A stretch of DNA of 64,000 nucleotides from Halisarca cf. caerulea (lineage: Eukaryota > Porifera > Demospongiae > Chondrillida > Halisarcidae). The first letter of the stretch is position 1; the number at the start of each line of letters is the position of its first letter. The notes below the pieces were generated by a model that saw only the letters and a program-made list of their open reading frames with translations, ran no database searches and was not told where the DNA came from. Below, piece after piece: positions 1-11,426 of the stretch. The DNA lies in NCBI GenBank assembly GCA_963170055.1, contig CAUJGJ010000242.1:2512977-2576976 (forward strand), in the 5' to 3' direction. A program made the position numbers and the translations under genes.

Positions 1-397
1 GGACTATCTTGATTTTCAAGCATGATTTTGTCGGTAAGTGCCTTAGTTATTGTTATACTTTATTGTTCAAAATTTCGCGAAATAGAGGCTTACTTGTTCC
101 AGTGGCCATTTTGCGACATAGATGCACGCGTGTTACCACTTTGTTTACTGCGTTTTGAGGCCTTGGTAATGCAACACGTGACCTGAGCGAGCTATCTGAT
201 TGGTCACTATGAAGGACAACTTTGACGTCTTTGTTCAAAATAACTTGTTGTTTGATACCAAAATACTAGCGGCATAGAAGTTCCTTCGTTCGCTAACTGC
301 GTTTTTTATAAGGTACGTGCGTTAGCCTCTTATGGTGTCTTAGACTATACATACATACATACATACTCTGTACAATGGATTAAATATACATGCTCAC

Positions 398-691
398 CGT
401 TGTAGGTAGTTGCACTTCGAGTTGATGACTGCCCCCTCCCAATGCTGCTTTGAATCCAGATCTCAATGATATACAGAGTACCTGGTTTGGGTAGTTGCAA
501 AGTGTATGTTGTATTTGTAGCAGGTTGCGATACAGGATCACTCAAACTACCATCACGTCCCTCACGATATCGTAGTTGATACGTATAAGAAGGTGGATAT
601 TTGTTCTTGTTGTCGGAAGGTCCCCATGTTATGTTCAGTCCGATCACGGTGGCCAATGGTGTCACTTGGAGGGAGGTTACTTGTCCTGGCA
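398..691 (-). CDS. Gene A, FN3 domain exon (downstream exon)
   Basis: This 294-bp exon (98 codons) has an AG acceptor just above 691 and a GTGAGC donor just below 398, and both boundaries are phase 1. It encodes one fibronectin type III module. It opens with PGQVTSLQV, has the B-strand tryptophan in LNITWGP, a YQLRYRE C-strand and an F-strand IIEIWIQSSIGRGQSS. It closely matches the plus-strand exon 59959-60267, including the PG(Q/P)VTSLQV opening and TWGP. FN3 modules usually form extracellular adhesion or ligand-binding surfaces. The next exon of this gene would lie left of base 1. The reading frame is intact, so I treat it as part of a live gene, although the rest is unseen. Confidence 0.85.
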
Positions 692-1099
692 CTAGAGAAG
701 AAAGGTCAAGCACTTTAATAGTATAATCTGAAAGCTAAATACCGTATATCTTCTAATTTTTCGGCAAGGCAAAGTTCAGAGAAACAACGTCATTTAGAAG
801 AAGAATAGCCTTTTAGCTGAGCCTGACGAAATAATAGAAGCATGACGAAAAGTTAGAAGTTACGGGAGGCCATTTTTATATGGGTAATACAAATGGCCGC
901 CTTTAGTTTGAGCACGATTGCTGCTATTAGAGGATACCTTGCCTATAAGGATAGTTGGGAACCAAGCGTTAGTGACGAGGAATTGGAAGAATGACGAAGA
1001 ATTAGAAGACGGCTAAGTTCGGCAAGAATTAGAAGAAAATTGCAACGTTTATCTCAACTGCCGAAAAATAAGAATGCCGAAAAATTAGAAGATATACGG

Positions 1100-1316
1100 T
1101 AAGTAGCACGAAATCTCAACTTAAATGATACATTTGACAGGCCAAAATCCTTTCTGTTGCTGGTTAAACCATTAAATGAATTGAAATCTTGAAAACTATC
1201 AAGGTGGTCACTCGGCTGCAACGTGATAATTAGTATTGGGCATGATGATTTAATCGCATACATGTGAAAACCACAAAACGCCCTTTGCAACCACAAATCT
1301 GCCATAACTTACCTGC
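1100..1316. mobile_element. Partial CGCAGG-family transposon (right end only)
   Basis: The last 217 bases resemble the right halves of the copies ending at 2964 and 11230: a CTTTCTGTTGCTGG stretch, AACGTGATAATTAGTATTGG, and the terminus CATAACTTACCTGCG. No matching left terminus is visible upstream, so the copy is truncated or its left end is decayed. Confidence 0.6.
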
Positions 1317-1785
1317 GTCCTTGTGGCCGTTTTGGATTACTAGCAATCACTAAAGCTCTTAAACGCAGGTATGACTGGAGCACTTTGCAGAAGTTAAGGG
1401 GCGCTTTTGGAAGTTGAGGGGCGTTTTTTGGTTTACGAGAAATTTAATGCAATGCTAACACCAAATACAGAGATTGCGCATGCAAGTCATGTGTTCCTCC
1501 AAATCAACGAAAATATTCCAAGTGAATTTGTGGTAGTGTCAAAGAAATAGGCTGATAAGAGGGGTTCACTGATCATTAGAAACTGAAAACAGCTACAAAA
1601 GGAGAATGACTCGGTTAAATCTTCTTCGAGGCTCCTGTAATGCTGACATAAAATATATTTGTCACATGAAAACCTTGTGACAATGGCCGAGGAAAGACCT
1701 AAGGTCGAATTTCTTGTGGAAAGGCAGTCATGGGAACAGTGTGTAGCAAAGCCTTGTTTCAGAATGGGGTTGACCAATGACAAAG

Positions 1786-1925
1786 GTAAGTTCTCACCCA
1801 TGGAGAATTTTGATCAAGTCCTCCATTCCCGACATGTGCACAGTTTTGTGTTAAATTGGTGGAAGAAAACAACACATGCACATCTCGCAACCGAAGAGGA
1901 TTAGGAAAATTCTCCAACGGTGAAC
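1786..1925. repeat. Diverged short inverted-repeat element (TTTTCACCG type)
   Basis: GGAGAATTTT near 1803 faces GGAAAATTCTCC near 1906, with TCACC and GGTGA outside them. The interior TCCATTCCCGACATGTGCAC matches the reverse strand of 15985-16139. Confidence 0.5.
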
Positions 1926-2093
1926 ATATAAATATTCATGCTATATAGAAGTCTTCTGACTCCACATGACTCCCTTAAATGAGCATTTACATGACCGCCT
2001 TTTCCACTGAAACTTTCTATAGGTACTAATCAACTATTGTTTCTTTCTAGCTTTATGAAGACCAAAATATAATTATACCAAGGAATGTAACAT

Positions 2094-3642
2094 TTAACAC
2101 ATTGACAACCGTACACCATGCAGGTATGTTATATATGGCAGATTTTGCCATAAAACAGAATGGCTGCCGTTTCCGAACGCTTCAAATTAAATGCTTTGAT
2201 TTAGCTTTCTGAAGGTTTCAAACCCCAAGAAACCATACAGATAGCAAACTGAACATTCTTGTTTTACTCGTGTGTCATTTAAAGCACCGAAAACATGTTG
2301 TACCTGTTGCATGTTCTCTATTTTTCAACCGTATCAAAATAAGCAAATACACAAAAATACCTCTGAGTATTGATACACAAGTCGATTCACAAGATAGAAC
2401 ATACTCCATTCCACGGCTGTTATGTCAAAAGATTTCTTCTCCAAAAGAATGGTTGTAGTAACAAAAGGCGGTGCTTGAACCAAACGGTATAACCGACAAT
2501 CTTCCCATATCCAAAATTGTAAGTTCGGCCCTTTAGGAAGAACCTGACAAAGTTTCAAGCATACAGGCAACGGTCTAGTTCCCCGCTATTTTGCCATAAC
2601 TTTCCTATGCACCATAGTGCTTCTTTCGCCCTTGGTCACGTGGACACCATGTGTTCTCAGTGTTGCAAAGTCTAATTAATACACTGCAATCACGATCATA
2701 ACTTTGGAGGTAAGTTGGAGATTTCGAAGCTCAAATATACTCGCAGATCTACAATTTCTCACTCTATTGCCATCCATTTGCTAAAATGAAAGGCCATCAT
2801 CCTTTCTGTTTGTTGCTGGTGAAACCGTTGAAATATTAAAAATCAGCAAGGTGGTCATGCGGCTACAACGTGATAATTAGTATTGGGCGTTACTATTTAA
2901 TCACATACCTGTGAAAATTACCAAACGTCCTTTCCAACCACGAATCTGACCTAACTTACCTGCGCAGATGCACCCACATTGCATCACCATTCTGATCACC
3001 ATGCACCGTATGCACCCAGCTCGTACCACTTAAATGTTGTACGAATAGATTTTTCCCCGTTAATTTGTATTGAAACCCTATGCTTGTGTAACATCGTTGG
3101 ATAGGGTAAAAATAGAGCTTTCGGATGAGATATGATGCGCTATATGTTGCAATCCAAAATCAGGAGAAAATCACAAATGATCGAAGGATCGAGAATCGTT
3201 AAACAAATAATGTGGTCAAATTTCGACATATTATGAAGAAAACCTGGCCAAGAAACTACATACTCCGGCTTACAGAGGTCCTAAGATGACCTTGTATCCT
3301 CCATAATAAGCTAAAAGAAGTTTGACATGCACCAGATCTTCTTCGAAAGTTATTGTTAACCTACCGTCATGCGGTGGTTCAGATCCTTGTTTTAAGTTAG
3401 TGGCTTACCTGTCCTGCAAATTTTGCCATTATCCTCTATTCGATGCGATTTCTGCAAACTGTATCATTTGAATTTACAAGTAAACAAAACTTTCTAGACA
3501 GTATGAGTTTATTCCACTAAGATACAAGAGTAAACAATATTCACTAAAATTATACGTGGCACACTCAAGTGACCTATGCTTGCGGTTGTTAGAACAAGGT
3601 GCAAACATTCACTTCCGGTTGTTACGGTTGTCAATGTGTTAA
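2094..3642. mobile_element. TTAA-flanked inverted-repeat transposon (host of a nested element)
   Basis: The interval begins TTAACACATTGACAACCGT and ends with the inverse of the same sequence, ACGGTTGTCAATGTGTTAA. TTAA therefore flanks a terminal inverted repeat starting CACATTGACAACCGT. A TTAA target duplication is typical of piggyBac-like and Kolobok-like DNA transposons. The copy is interrupted at 2119-2964 by a CGCAGG-family element; without it the length is about 700 bp. Its interior shares CACCGTATGCACCC and flanking sequence with the element at 14203-15186. I see no transposase, so it is non-autonomous. Confidence 0.7.
2119..2964. mobile_element. CGCAGG-family transposon, copy A (nested)
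   Basis: This 846-bp element starts TGCAGGTATGTTAT and ends TAACTTACCTGCG, flanked on both sides by CA, a 2-bp target duplication. It is nearly collinear with copy B at 10382-11230 over its whole length, for example AACAAAAGGCGGTGCTT and AAAATGAAAGGCCATCAT near the same internal offsets. It has no long open frame and is a non-autonomous DNA transposon. It sits inside the TTAA-flanked element, so it is the younger insertion. Confidence 0.8.
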
Positions 3643-3866
3643 TAGCTGTAATGATGCCTGATTTTCTTTTCAGGGCTCGTAACGTAATAGAACGGAAGAA
3701 GGGGGTGATTTCAGCCGACTTTTGGGGTGCCATTTTGTTCACACATCACATGTGCACATGTCGACACCTGCAAATCCACCTATTCTGTTGGTACACATCT
3801 AATACACTAAGAACAATTATATAGGAACTAATCCCTGCACTATACGCTATACAGTACTGTATCTGT

Positions 3867-3989
3867 ATTAGTTATATCCTGTCCAGGTGTGCTGCAGCAG
3901 AAATACAGTGCTGATTGACCGAGGGCGAAGCCCGAGGTCATCAGCACTGTATTTTCTGCTGCAGCACACCTGGACAGGATATAACTAAT
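3867..3989. repeat. 123-bp palindrome (foldback element)
   Basis: The left arm reads ATTAGTTATATCCTGTCC and onward, and the right arm is its inverse, ending GGACAGGATATAACTAAT. The arms pair over about 55 bases with only one or two single-base differences, around a short centre containing GGGCGAAGCCC. Transcribed, it would form a long hairpin. It resembles a foldback MITE. No clear target duplication was found. Confidence 0.75.
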
Positions 3990-4256
3990 TTGTATCCTGG
4001 CAACCATTCACTGCTGGTGTGTACAGTCTCATCTAGAGTTGATCAGTTTTAGCCACTTACCCTACTAATTGACATCAATTGATATCAATTGACATCAATT
4101 AGGAAGTATGCATATATCAGTGACCTGTGCTACATCACAAATGTCAGTACACTTTTTCCTTTGATCCACCCATAATTTGCCCCCACACCAGGATACACGG
4201 TACATTGTAAGCCACAGAAAGTACCTCAACTTCCATAAGATCGACATGCATGCATG

Positions 4257-4355
4257 CATGTACATACACACGCATGCACACATAAACACGTACACATGCA
4301 CACAGGCACATAAACACAAAACACATATACACGCACGCACACACACACACACACA

Positions 4356-4387
<32 letters not shown>

Positions 4388-4393
4388 CACACA

Positions 4394-4466
<73 letters not shown>
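4257..4466. repeat. (CA)n / (GCAC)n microsatellite
   Basis: Alternating CA runs and GCAC runs directly beside the gene A exon donor. Long His/Thr or Cys/Val open frames across it are artefacts. Confidence 0.95.
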
Positions 4467-4470
<4 letters not shown>

Positions 4471-4508
4471 TACTGCAGAGCATACACACAAGGATGTTCT
4501 CCACGCAC

Positions 4509-4811
4509 ATTCATATGTTTCTTTCATCGTCCTATTGCTGAATGGTCCACCTCTGCCTGACACTGAAACCCAGACGTAATAGACTGTTCCTTGCTTGAGA
4601 CTTGTCAGCCTTTTAGAAGTGGCATAACTAGGTGAAAACCCGCAGGCACGAGTTCTGTCTGCTGTTGGTGCTGAAATAGTTCCTTCACTTGTGCTGTAAC
4701 ATATTGTGTAAGTCCTGCCTGTATCCAATGCATTCCATGTTACGTCAATATAATTTAGTCCAGCAGTAAGAGTAACACCTTTGACGTTGCTGAGCACTGT
4801 CGGCACGAGAG
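4509..4811 (-). CDS. Gene A, FN3 domain exon (upstream exon)
   Basis: This 303-bp exon (101 codons) is phase 1 at both ends. The acceptor is TAG just above 4811 and the donor is GTGCGT just below 4509. The product is an FN3 module with [11 protein letters not shown], a [11 protein letters not shown]-strand and [18 protein letters not shown]. It is the counterpart of the plus-strand exon 58906-59232, sharing the V..V.GVT start, CYSTTSG/CYSTSEG, and a cysteine before the E strand. The order of the two gene A exons matches the order in the plus-strand gene, so the two genes are paralogues. I could not find its Ig exon or signal peptide upstream. A CA repeat begins immediately below the donor. 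Confidence 0.83.
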
Positions 4812-4996
4812 CTACATGGAGGTGGGTTCATGGTTAACATTGCAAAGACCATCAGAATCTTACTCTCATTTAGAGCATCTACAAATGTTTATCCACTTGC
4901 ACACTCAAAGTGAATACATGAATAGTATAATGAAAAGTACATAAGGCACTTGATGCAGGCATATACACACCCGCACACGTATGTATGAACACATGC

Positions 4997-4998
4997 AT

Positions 4999-5062
<64 letters not shown>

Positions 5063-5067
5063 ACATA

Positions 5068-5139
<72 letters not shown>

Positions 5140-5156
5140 AAACACACACAAAACCA

Positions 5157-5200
<44 letters not shown>

Positions 5201-5210
5201 AACACAAATA

Positions 5211-5265
<55 letters not shown>

Positions 5266-5272
5266 ACACACA
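4997..5272. repeat. (CA)n microsatellite
   Basis: About 275 bases of almost pure CA, broken by a short AAACTACAAA segment. Confidence 0.95.
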
Positions 5273-5279
5273 CAGAAAG

Positions 5280-7407
5280 AGAGACAGACACACGCCAAAA
5301 TCAACACCCTTTTTGGAACTTCACTATTGCAATTGAGTACAAGACAGATTATATAAAGCAATAATAAAGGAGTCACAGAATAAGAATGAGTGCCAACACA
5401 TCCGTTGACGATATGGCACACTAGAGCCATCTTAGTGACATCAAGAATAGAAAATCGTGTGCACATGTGGGCCATGTCCACATTTGTCATGATAGGGCTC
5501 CTCAGTTTGCATAGTGATGAAATATTATATTTCGGCGACTATAAAATATGTGTCACGCATTTATCTTGTGATTCGTGCTGTTATTCGGGCGTACACGAAT
5601 GCCGAATCCGTGTTTAGTGACGTTTTTTGTCGTCACCGATGCTCTGTCACATGTTGACATGTGACTAAACTTTAAAGTTCTTTAGAATTTTAGTTTTGCG
5701 CTGTGTGCTACATGAGGGAACAAGGCTAAGACGGTTTTATAGTACCAACTGTGAGTTATTGACACGATCTAACTTTTCCATGTTGCGTATTCTTAATTTC
5801 GACTCCTGTCTCAAGTTATGTGCGCCTGAAGTTTCAATTTTCTGGGCTGATTTCACCGATCTCGGCTTTGGAAAGGAATGACAAAATACTCAACATGGAC
5901 AACTTAGTAAATACTTCGCTTTTGTCATTTATGTAAAAATATATCCCAGAAGCCGTTCCACCATGCAGCACACAGGGAAATTCCTTCACGCATAGGTGTA
6001 AGGAAAACCTTCGTAGCACCTTCAACATAGACAGTAGTCGTTAAAAACCATGTTCAACGAGAAGTTTACATGTCTGCTAACTACAAACGTCCTTCTTCGA
6101 TATTCTACAACTTGTACAAGTTGAGAACAGAAGTTGTAAAAATGACCGAAATTTTCACACCTTCGAATTAGCACGGACATGTCCCACATGCGTGACTACG
6201 AAATATATTTCTGCACAGCTTCTGGGTCTTTGTGTCCCCGGGGTCTCTTGTCCACACTTATTGGTGTAACCTGAGCTTTGCAGATGCCGTCGACTCACTG
6301 TGCAGCAGTGGCTGGAGTTCATTAGTGACACTTGACTGATCGGCTAGAACATGGAGGCATCTGGTAATCCTCAGAAAGGTGCAGTAAACACTGCAAGAGT
6401 TCCTCTAGGTTTACTGCTGACCAGGTGGAACGATGGCGAGTACTCAAATTCAAACCACGTGGTGGTGTAGTGTCAAAAAGGCAGCAAATTGCTTCCTCCT
6501 CAGCAGTACGTGGTGCCCGCCATTTTTGTGACATATCACACCAACACACGTGCGTGAACACACACACATGCGCGTGCGCGCACACACACACACACACACA
6601 TACGTGCTCACACACACACACACACACACACGCACACACACACAGACACACACATTCACGTGGGTGTGAGTAAGACGTGGGTGTGAGTGAGAATAATCAG
6701 TCAGGGCTTTCTGGCATTGAGGTACATGTACACACTTATGTATGTGTCAGGTAAGCTGGTTGTTGGCTGAATCAGGGTGATTTATACTCAACATAGCGGA
6801 AAGGATCCCAACGGGTGGTTGGATACAGGAGATTGTCATATATTCCAGTGTTATATAAACAAGAACACTACAGCACTTTATTTTGTCACCCACCTGCTAC
6901 CAAGAGAGGAAGGAGTACTTGTTCAACTTTTCCAAAGTTCATGTACATCTTTCTTGAAGATCCGAAGTACGCATTAAAGTATAATTCCATCTGCTAACTA
7001 AATGATCGTGATCTGCATTCCTTTTATACTACATGCAGGTAAGTAGTGCATGCATGTTGGAGTTGTGGAATGTACATAACTCCATTTTCCCACCCGATGT
7101 GTAAAGTGGTATGACTTGCCATGTGTGTTTGTCATGAAGAGACCATCTTCAAATGACATCACCAATGAATCCAAGGTTATATCCTTCAAACTTTCCCTTT
7201 CCTGTTTTGGAAATTTATGTACATATATGTTCCAAAGGCACTTGAGTGACTTTACAGCGCAAGAGTGTTTATGAGAACCTTTCTGAAAAAAGGTTTTTTT
7301 TGTTATTCTGTTCTCTTCTAAATAAACTTTTGGCTTGTCCTAAAGTTAGTTTGTGGCTAGCAAGATCCTGTTTGGTCGGGTCTTTATGCTCCTTCTTCTA
7401 CACAAAA
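5280..7407. other. Non-coding interval, no gene recognised
   Basis: Only short open frames without splice or domain support occur here. A CA repeat lies at 6557-6655. A motif close to GACATGTCCCACATG occurs at 6178-6195 and recurs, in variants, near 5464, 12509, 13668 and 15697, which suggests another dispersed repeat family. Confidence 0.5.
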
Positions 7408-8051
7408 CGCAGGTAGGTTATGGCAGATTCCTGGCGAACTTCAAAAGCTCTAGCTTGCCTCTGCGTACAAAGGTGTATATATTAGCCTCTCTATACTTGA
7501 GAACATGTGGTGTCATGTGACCAAGGACTTGAGGAGAGCTCTTTTCCATGAGAAAGTTATGGCAAAAGAGGCGGAGATCTAAACCTCTACCTGTGTGTTT
7601 GAAACGTAGACAAATTATCTTTCAATGACTGAACTTGGAATTCTGATTAGGGGAAGATATTCGGCCTTTCCGTTCAGTTTATGTCACGCTGTTTATTGCC
7701 ACAGCCGTCCTGTTGGACCAGAAAACCTTCGCCATAACAGCCGAGGAGTGGAGCAACATTTTTCCCTAATCAGGAAAGTAACATTAGGGTATGCTGTGTC
7801 TTGCTTTGTAGGTCTTCATCTCCGCCTTTTCGCCATTTTGTTCATTTTGATATGGTTTACGAAAAGCAGTCATGCAACAGGTACAACATGTTTTCAGCTC
7901 TTTGAATTACACAGTAGCAAAATATGAATGTTCAACTCGTTATCTAGATGGTTTGTTGGTGCTTTAAAGCTGTAGCAAGAATAAACAAGACGCTTGGTTA
8001 GAGACATTTCGAAATGGCAGCCGTTTTGTTTTATGGCAAAAAGTACCTGCA
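7408..8051. mobile_element. CGCAGG-family transposon, copy F
   Basis: A 644-bp element with left end CGCAGGTAGGTTATGGCAGA and right end TTTTTGCCATAAAACAAAACGG-like sequence read inward from TGCAGGTACTTTTTGCC on the opposite strand. AA flanks both ends as a 2-bp target duplication. The subterminal GCCATAAAACAAAA(C/T)GGCTG block is shared with copies A and B. No transposase frame is visible. Confidence 0.65.
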
Positions 8052-9539
8052 AACTTTCCAATAAACCTGCAAGCATGTACTCGGATATCCATAGGTTATT
8101 GTCTGCTTTGCGAGCATATTGCAATTCACATCAAGCCCAACACTTGAGCTTACTCCTAGAAACGCACAACTACAAATAAAATTGTCATGCAAAATCTATT
8201 AGACCATGCTGTAGACTAAAGCTTTCACACTTGCGTTGAATGGTCAGCAACAAAAGTGCCTTGTCCCTTGCCTGTGAATTTCTACGACCAACACATACAT
8301 GTAGAGGGGAGGGTTGACTTGTCTGGCTCTTGAAAACTATATACTTATAGCCGAAGGTCAAGGCATTACGGATCGGTTGTCTTCTACTTCCTTGTCGACA
8401 TTGGTCATGAATTCGCACATCTTGACCTCCTCCCCTCCGTGCTTCAAGATGACATTGAAGGAGTAAAGTCGGGATAATATTATGTCCTCGAAATAATATT
8501 AAGTCCTAGGACAATTTCCCATGACGATTCACCATGTAGACGCTTCTGCAATTGTCACTTCCCCATACAAGCTGCCAATACACTAGCTAGTGCATGTGCC
8601 ATGTATACACCTTGAAGAACAAATGCGCAAGGACATCGTTCACCTACAAGGAGTGTAATCCACGCAATCCTGTGCATCTCTGCCCTTCTCCCTGTTCACA
8701 CAAAATCCGTATATAGGACTATAACTCCGTACAATGACAACATTTGTAGAAATTCTGTATGTGCATAGGAATCTCCAGCAGTAATTCCTACATATAATAC
8801 AATGTTTCAGCTTTATTACAGAACACATTACTAGCAAACTATTACAAAATGTGCCAATCTTTTGCAGTTTTCACACTGGAGCAACTTGAGTGGTTTTGGA
8901 GCGTTTACCGACTCATTTTAGAGGGCGGGTAGGGGGGAGGGGCAATCCCCCACTCGAGGTGGATCATGCCCCCTACAGGTGAGCAGCGTAGTTAGCTGCT
9001 GACTTGTCATAAAGCTGGTAACTTCTATATCTCTTAGTTATCTTAGTAGCAGCACAGCTACTAAGACAATTGATTTATTATAATAATTTGTTGATGGTAC
9101 CAGTACTGTACCATCAAAGCATGGGTATATGGTTATCCCTTCTAAAGTATATGAAGTTTCAATATGCTCCGCTTGGCTTATCTTTTCTGGAAAATCCCTG
9201 GTTTAAGTGTTGTGCTATATTCTGGACCATGTAAAGTAGTGTGAATGGTCATGTGTGTTTGTCATGCTTATGTGGTCCCATCAGGCAGGCATTGGACGTA
9301 CTGTGTCAATGATGTCACGAGTATGATTGGGATTTCCCTTTGAGGGGACACTCTCCAGCATCTCATTGGTGACTGCAATTGAGCAAATAAAGGAATTAAT
9401 CCTTAAATTAAAGCAATGTGCATTATCAGTGTGGTCAAAATTTGTAACAAACCCCCCAATAATGTACACACTGTATATATATATATATATACATACCGAA
9501 ATGTTACATACATACAAAATCAAGTATTAGTACAATCTT
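8052..9539. other. Non-coding interval, nothing recognised
   Basis: Short unsupported open frames, an AT-rich patch near 9070 and a (TA)n run near 9475. No domain, splice pair or transposon terminus was recognised. Confidence 0.4.
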
Positions 9540-9683
9540 GTTAACCTTTTAACAACCGTTAGCCACTTAAGTGGCTTATAACAACAAGCATACTTGAAGA
9601 CCGCGGGGTGTGAAAGTTGCGCAATTGCCACAAAAGTTAGTGTGGTAGAAAGGGCATTGTCTATGTAGTTGCCAGACCAAATT
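9540..9683 (+). repeat. Dispersed 144-bp repeat with AGCCACTTAAGTGGCT palindrome, copy 1
   Basis: The sequence from TTAACCTTTTAACAACCGTT to the CCAGACCAAATTT stretch is present in inverted orientation at 22588-22730 with roughly ten differences. It contains a 16-bp perfect palindrome AGCCACTTAAGTGGCT and the block ACCGCGGGGTGTGAAAGTTG. Confidence 0.75.
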
Positions 9684-10381
9684 TCATAGTCCTACATAGC
9701 TTTACGAGTGTATATAAAGTCCAAGAAATTCTACGAGAAACGCACTTGTACACACTAACACGCAGTTACACAAACAGTTTACTAAGTTGTACAAACAAAA
9801 TGGCTTCCGCCAAAACAATGCATGCATTGTTTACTTGGTTATAGTATCATATTTTACCTTTGATTGATCAACACCGGAGCAAAGTGCTGCAAAGAATGGA
9901 ACAAAACTCTCCTTATAACTTTTCTTGCAGGAATATGTCCACGCATTACCGTTCCCGTCACACGTAGAACCAAACACTCTTCTCGTTGATTGGACAGAAG
10001 TGTCTCCCTTGAAGGAGGAGGCATACTTTAAGCCTTATAACTCAACCTAAGCTTCGTAGGATAAAAAAATTCAGAAACCCTCACCATATCTGTCCATTTC
10101 ATCTATGATCTCCCGCTGAAGGATTTCTCAATGATGTCCTCCAGCGTAACAATACCTGGAATACCTATAAGGGTATACAAAATCAGAACCTATTATCATA
10201 GGTTCTTTCTGTCATGGTTGGTTTTTGTACATGACATATAATTATGGTGTACACTACATAACATGACCTGGGAGTGGACGTGGAGCACCGCATACACTGG
10301 ATCCTTCCAAACATACCTCTGAGTACATGTGTACGTATACTTATTCCTACACAATATTATGCCCTGAATATGTATATCTGC

Positions 10382-11230
10382 CGCAGGTATGTTATGGGAG
10401 ATTTTGCCATAAAACAAAATGGCTGACGTTTCCGAACGCTTCGAATTAAACGCTTTGTTTTAGCTTCCTGAAGGTTGCAAACCCCAAGAAACCATACAGA
10501 TAGGAAACTGAACATTCATACTTCACCCGTTTGTCATTAAAAGCACCAAAAACATGTTGTACCTGTTGCATGGTCGCTATTTTTCAACCATATCAAAGTT
10601 TGCAAACACGCAAAAAGGCGGAAAGGAAGACCTCTGAGTTTTGATACACAAGTCGATTCACAAGATAGAACATGCCCCTTTCCACGGCTGTTATGTCAAA
10701 AGATTTCTTCTCCAACAGAACAGTTGTAGTAACAAAAGGCGGTGCTTAAACCGAATGGTATAACCGACAATCTTCCCATATCCAAAATAGTAAGTTCGGC
10801 CACTTAGGAATAACCTGACAAAGTTTCAAGCATACAGGTGGAGGTGTAGTTCTCCGCATTTTTGCCATAACTTTCCTGTGCACAAGAGTGCTTCTTTCGC
10901 CCTTGGTCACATGGACATCACCTGTTCTCAGTGTTGCAGAGGCCAATTTATACGTTGCAATTATGATCATAACTTTAGAGGTAAGTTGGAGATTTCGAAG
11001 TTCGAATACTCGCAGATCTGCATTTTTTTAACTCTATTGTCATCCATTTGCTAAAATGAATGGCCATAATACTTTCTGTTGCTGGTGAAACCGTTGAAAT
11101 CTTGAAAACTATCAAGGTGGTCAAGCGGCTACAATGTGATAATTAGTATTGGGCATTACGATATAATCGCATACTTGTGAAAACCACCAAACGCCCTTTG
11201 CAACCACGAATCTGCCATAACTTACCTGCG
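10382..11230. mobile_element. CGCAGG-family transposon, copy B
   Basis: This 849-bp element starts CGCAGGTATGTTATGG and ends CCATAACTTACCTGCG, with GC flanking each end as a 2-bp duplication. It is a near full-length relative of copy A at 2119-2964. Both termini carry CAG/GTAWGT on the inward-reading strand, which is also the 5' splice-site consensus. There is no coding capacity of note. Confidence 0.85.
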
Positions 11231-11364
11231 GCGGACATATACATATACAAAATAATACACACGTGTACATACATAGTCACATACATCTGAAAGATAGTGC
11301 AACAAAACAAACTACTGCTAAACAAACACGTCCACACAATGAATTAAGTCTGATTAACCCACAG

Positions 11365-11426
11365 TCGAACTTGCTTAGTAAGCACCTGGTTTAGTATAAA
11401 CGCCCGGATTGTAAGTACTCCTCATT
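11365..11426 (+). repeat. 92-bp satellite fragment, left of element D
   Basis: AGTAAGCACCTGGTTTAG and GTAAGTACTCCTCATT belong to the same satellite that resumes at 13810. The array was split by the insertion of element D. Confidence 0.8.

Larger units (their letters stand above)
692..4508 (-). other. Gene A intron filled with mobile elements
   Basis: This 3.8-kb interval separates the two gene A exons. It holds the right-hand part of a CGCAGG-family element (about 1100-1316), a piece with the internal inverted repeat of that family (1786-1925), a TTAA-flanked element carrying a nested CGCAGG element (2094-3642), a 123-bp perfect-looking palindrome (3867-3989) and a CA repeat (4257-4466). The open frames here, including the 81-codon plus-strand frame at 1659-1904, sit inside repeats and have no gene support. 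Confidence 0.6.

Noticed and set aside
4095..5490. Long open frames rich in Cys-Val or His-Thr
   Set aside because: They are translations of CA/TG microsatellites, open in several frames on both strands, with no start, splice or domain support. The same applies at 19290-20646, 26104-27800, 51064-53674, 56542-56795, 57801-58232 and 59178-59639.
7036..7060. Another CGCAGG-family left end (TGCAGGTAAGTAGTGC)
   Set aside because: It lacks the TTATG that follows in real termini, and no right end or matching 2-bp flank was found.
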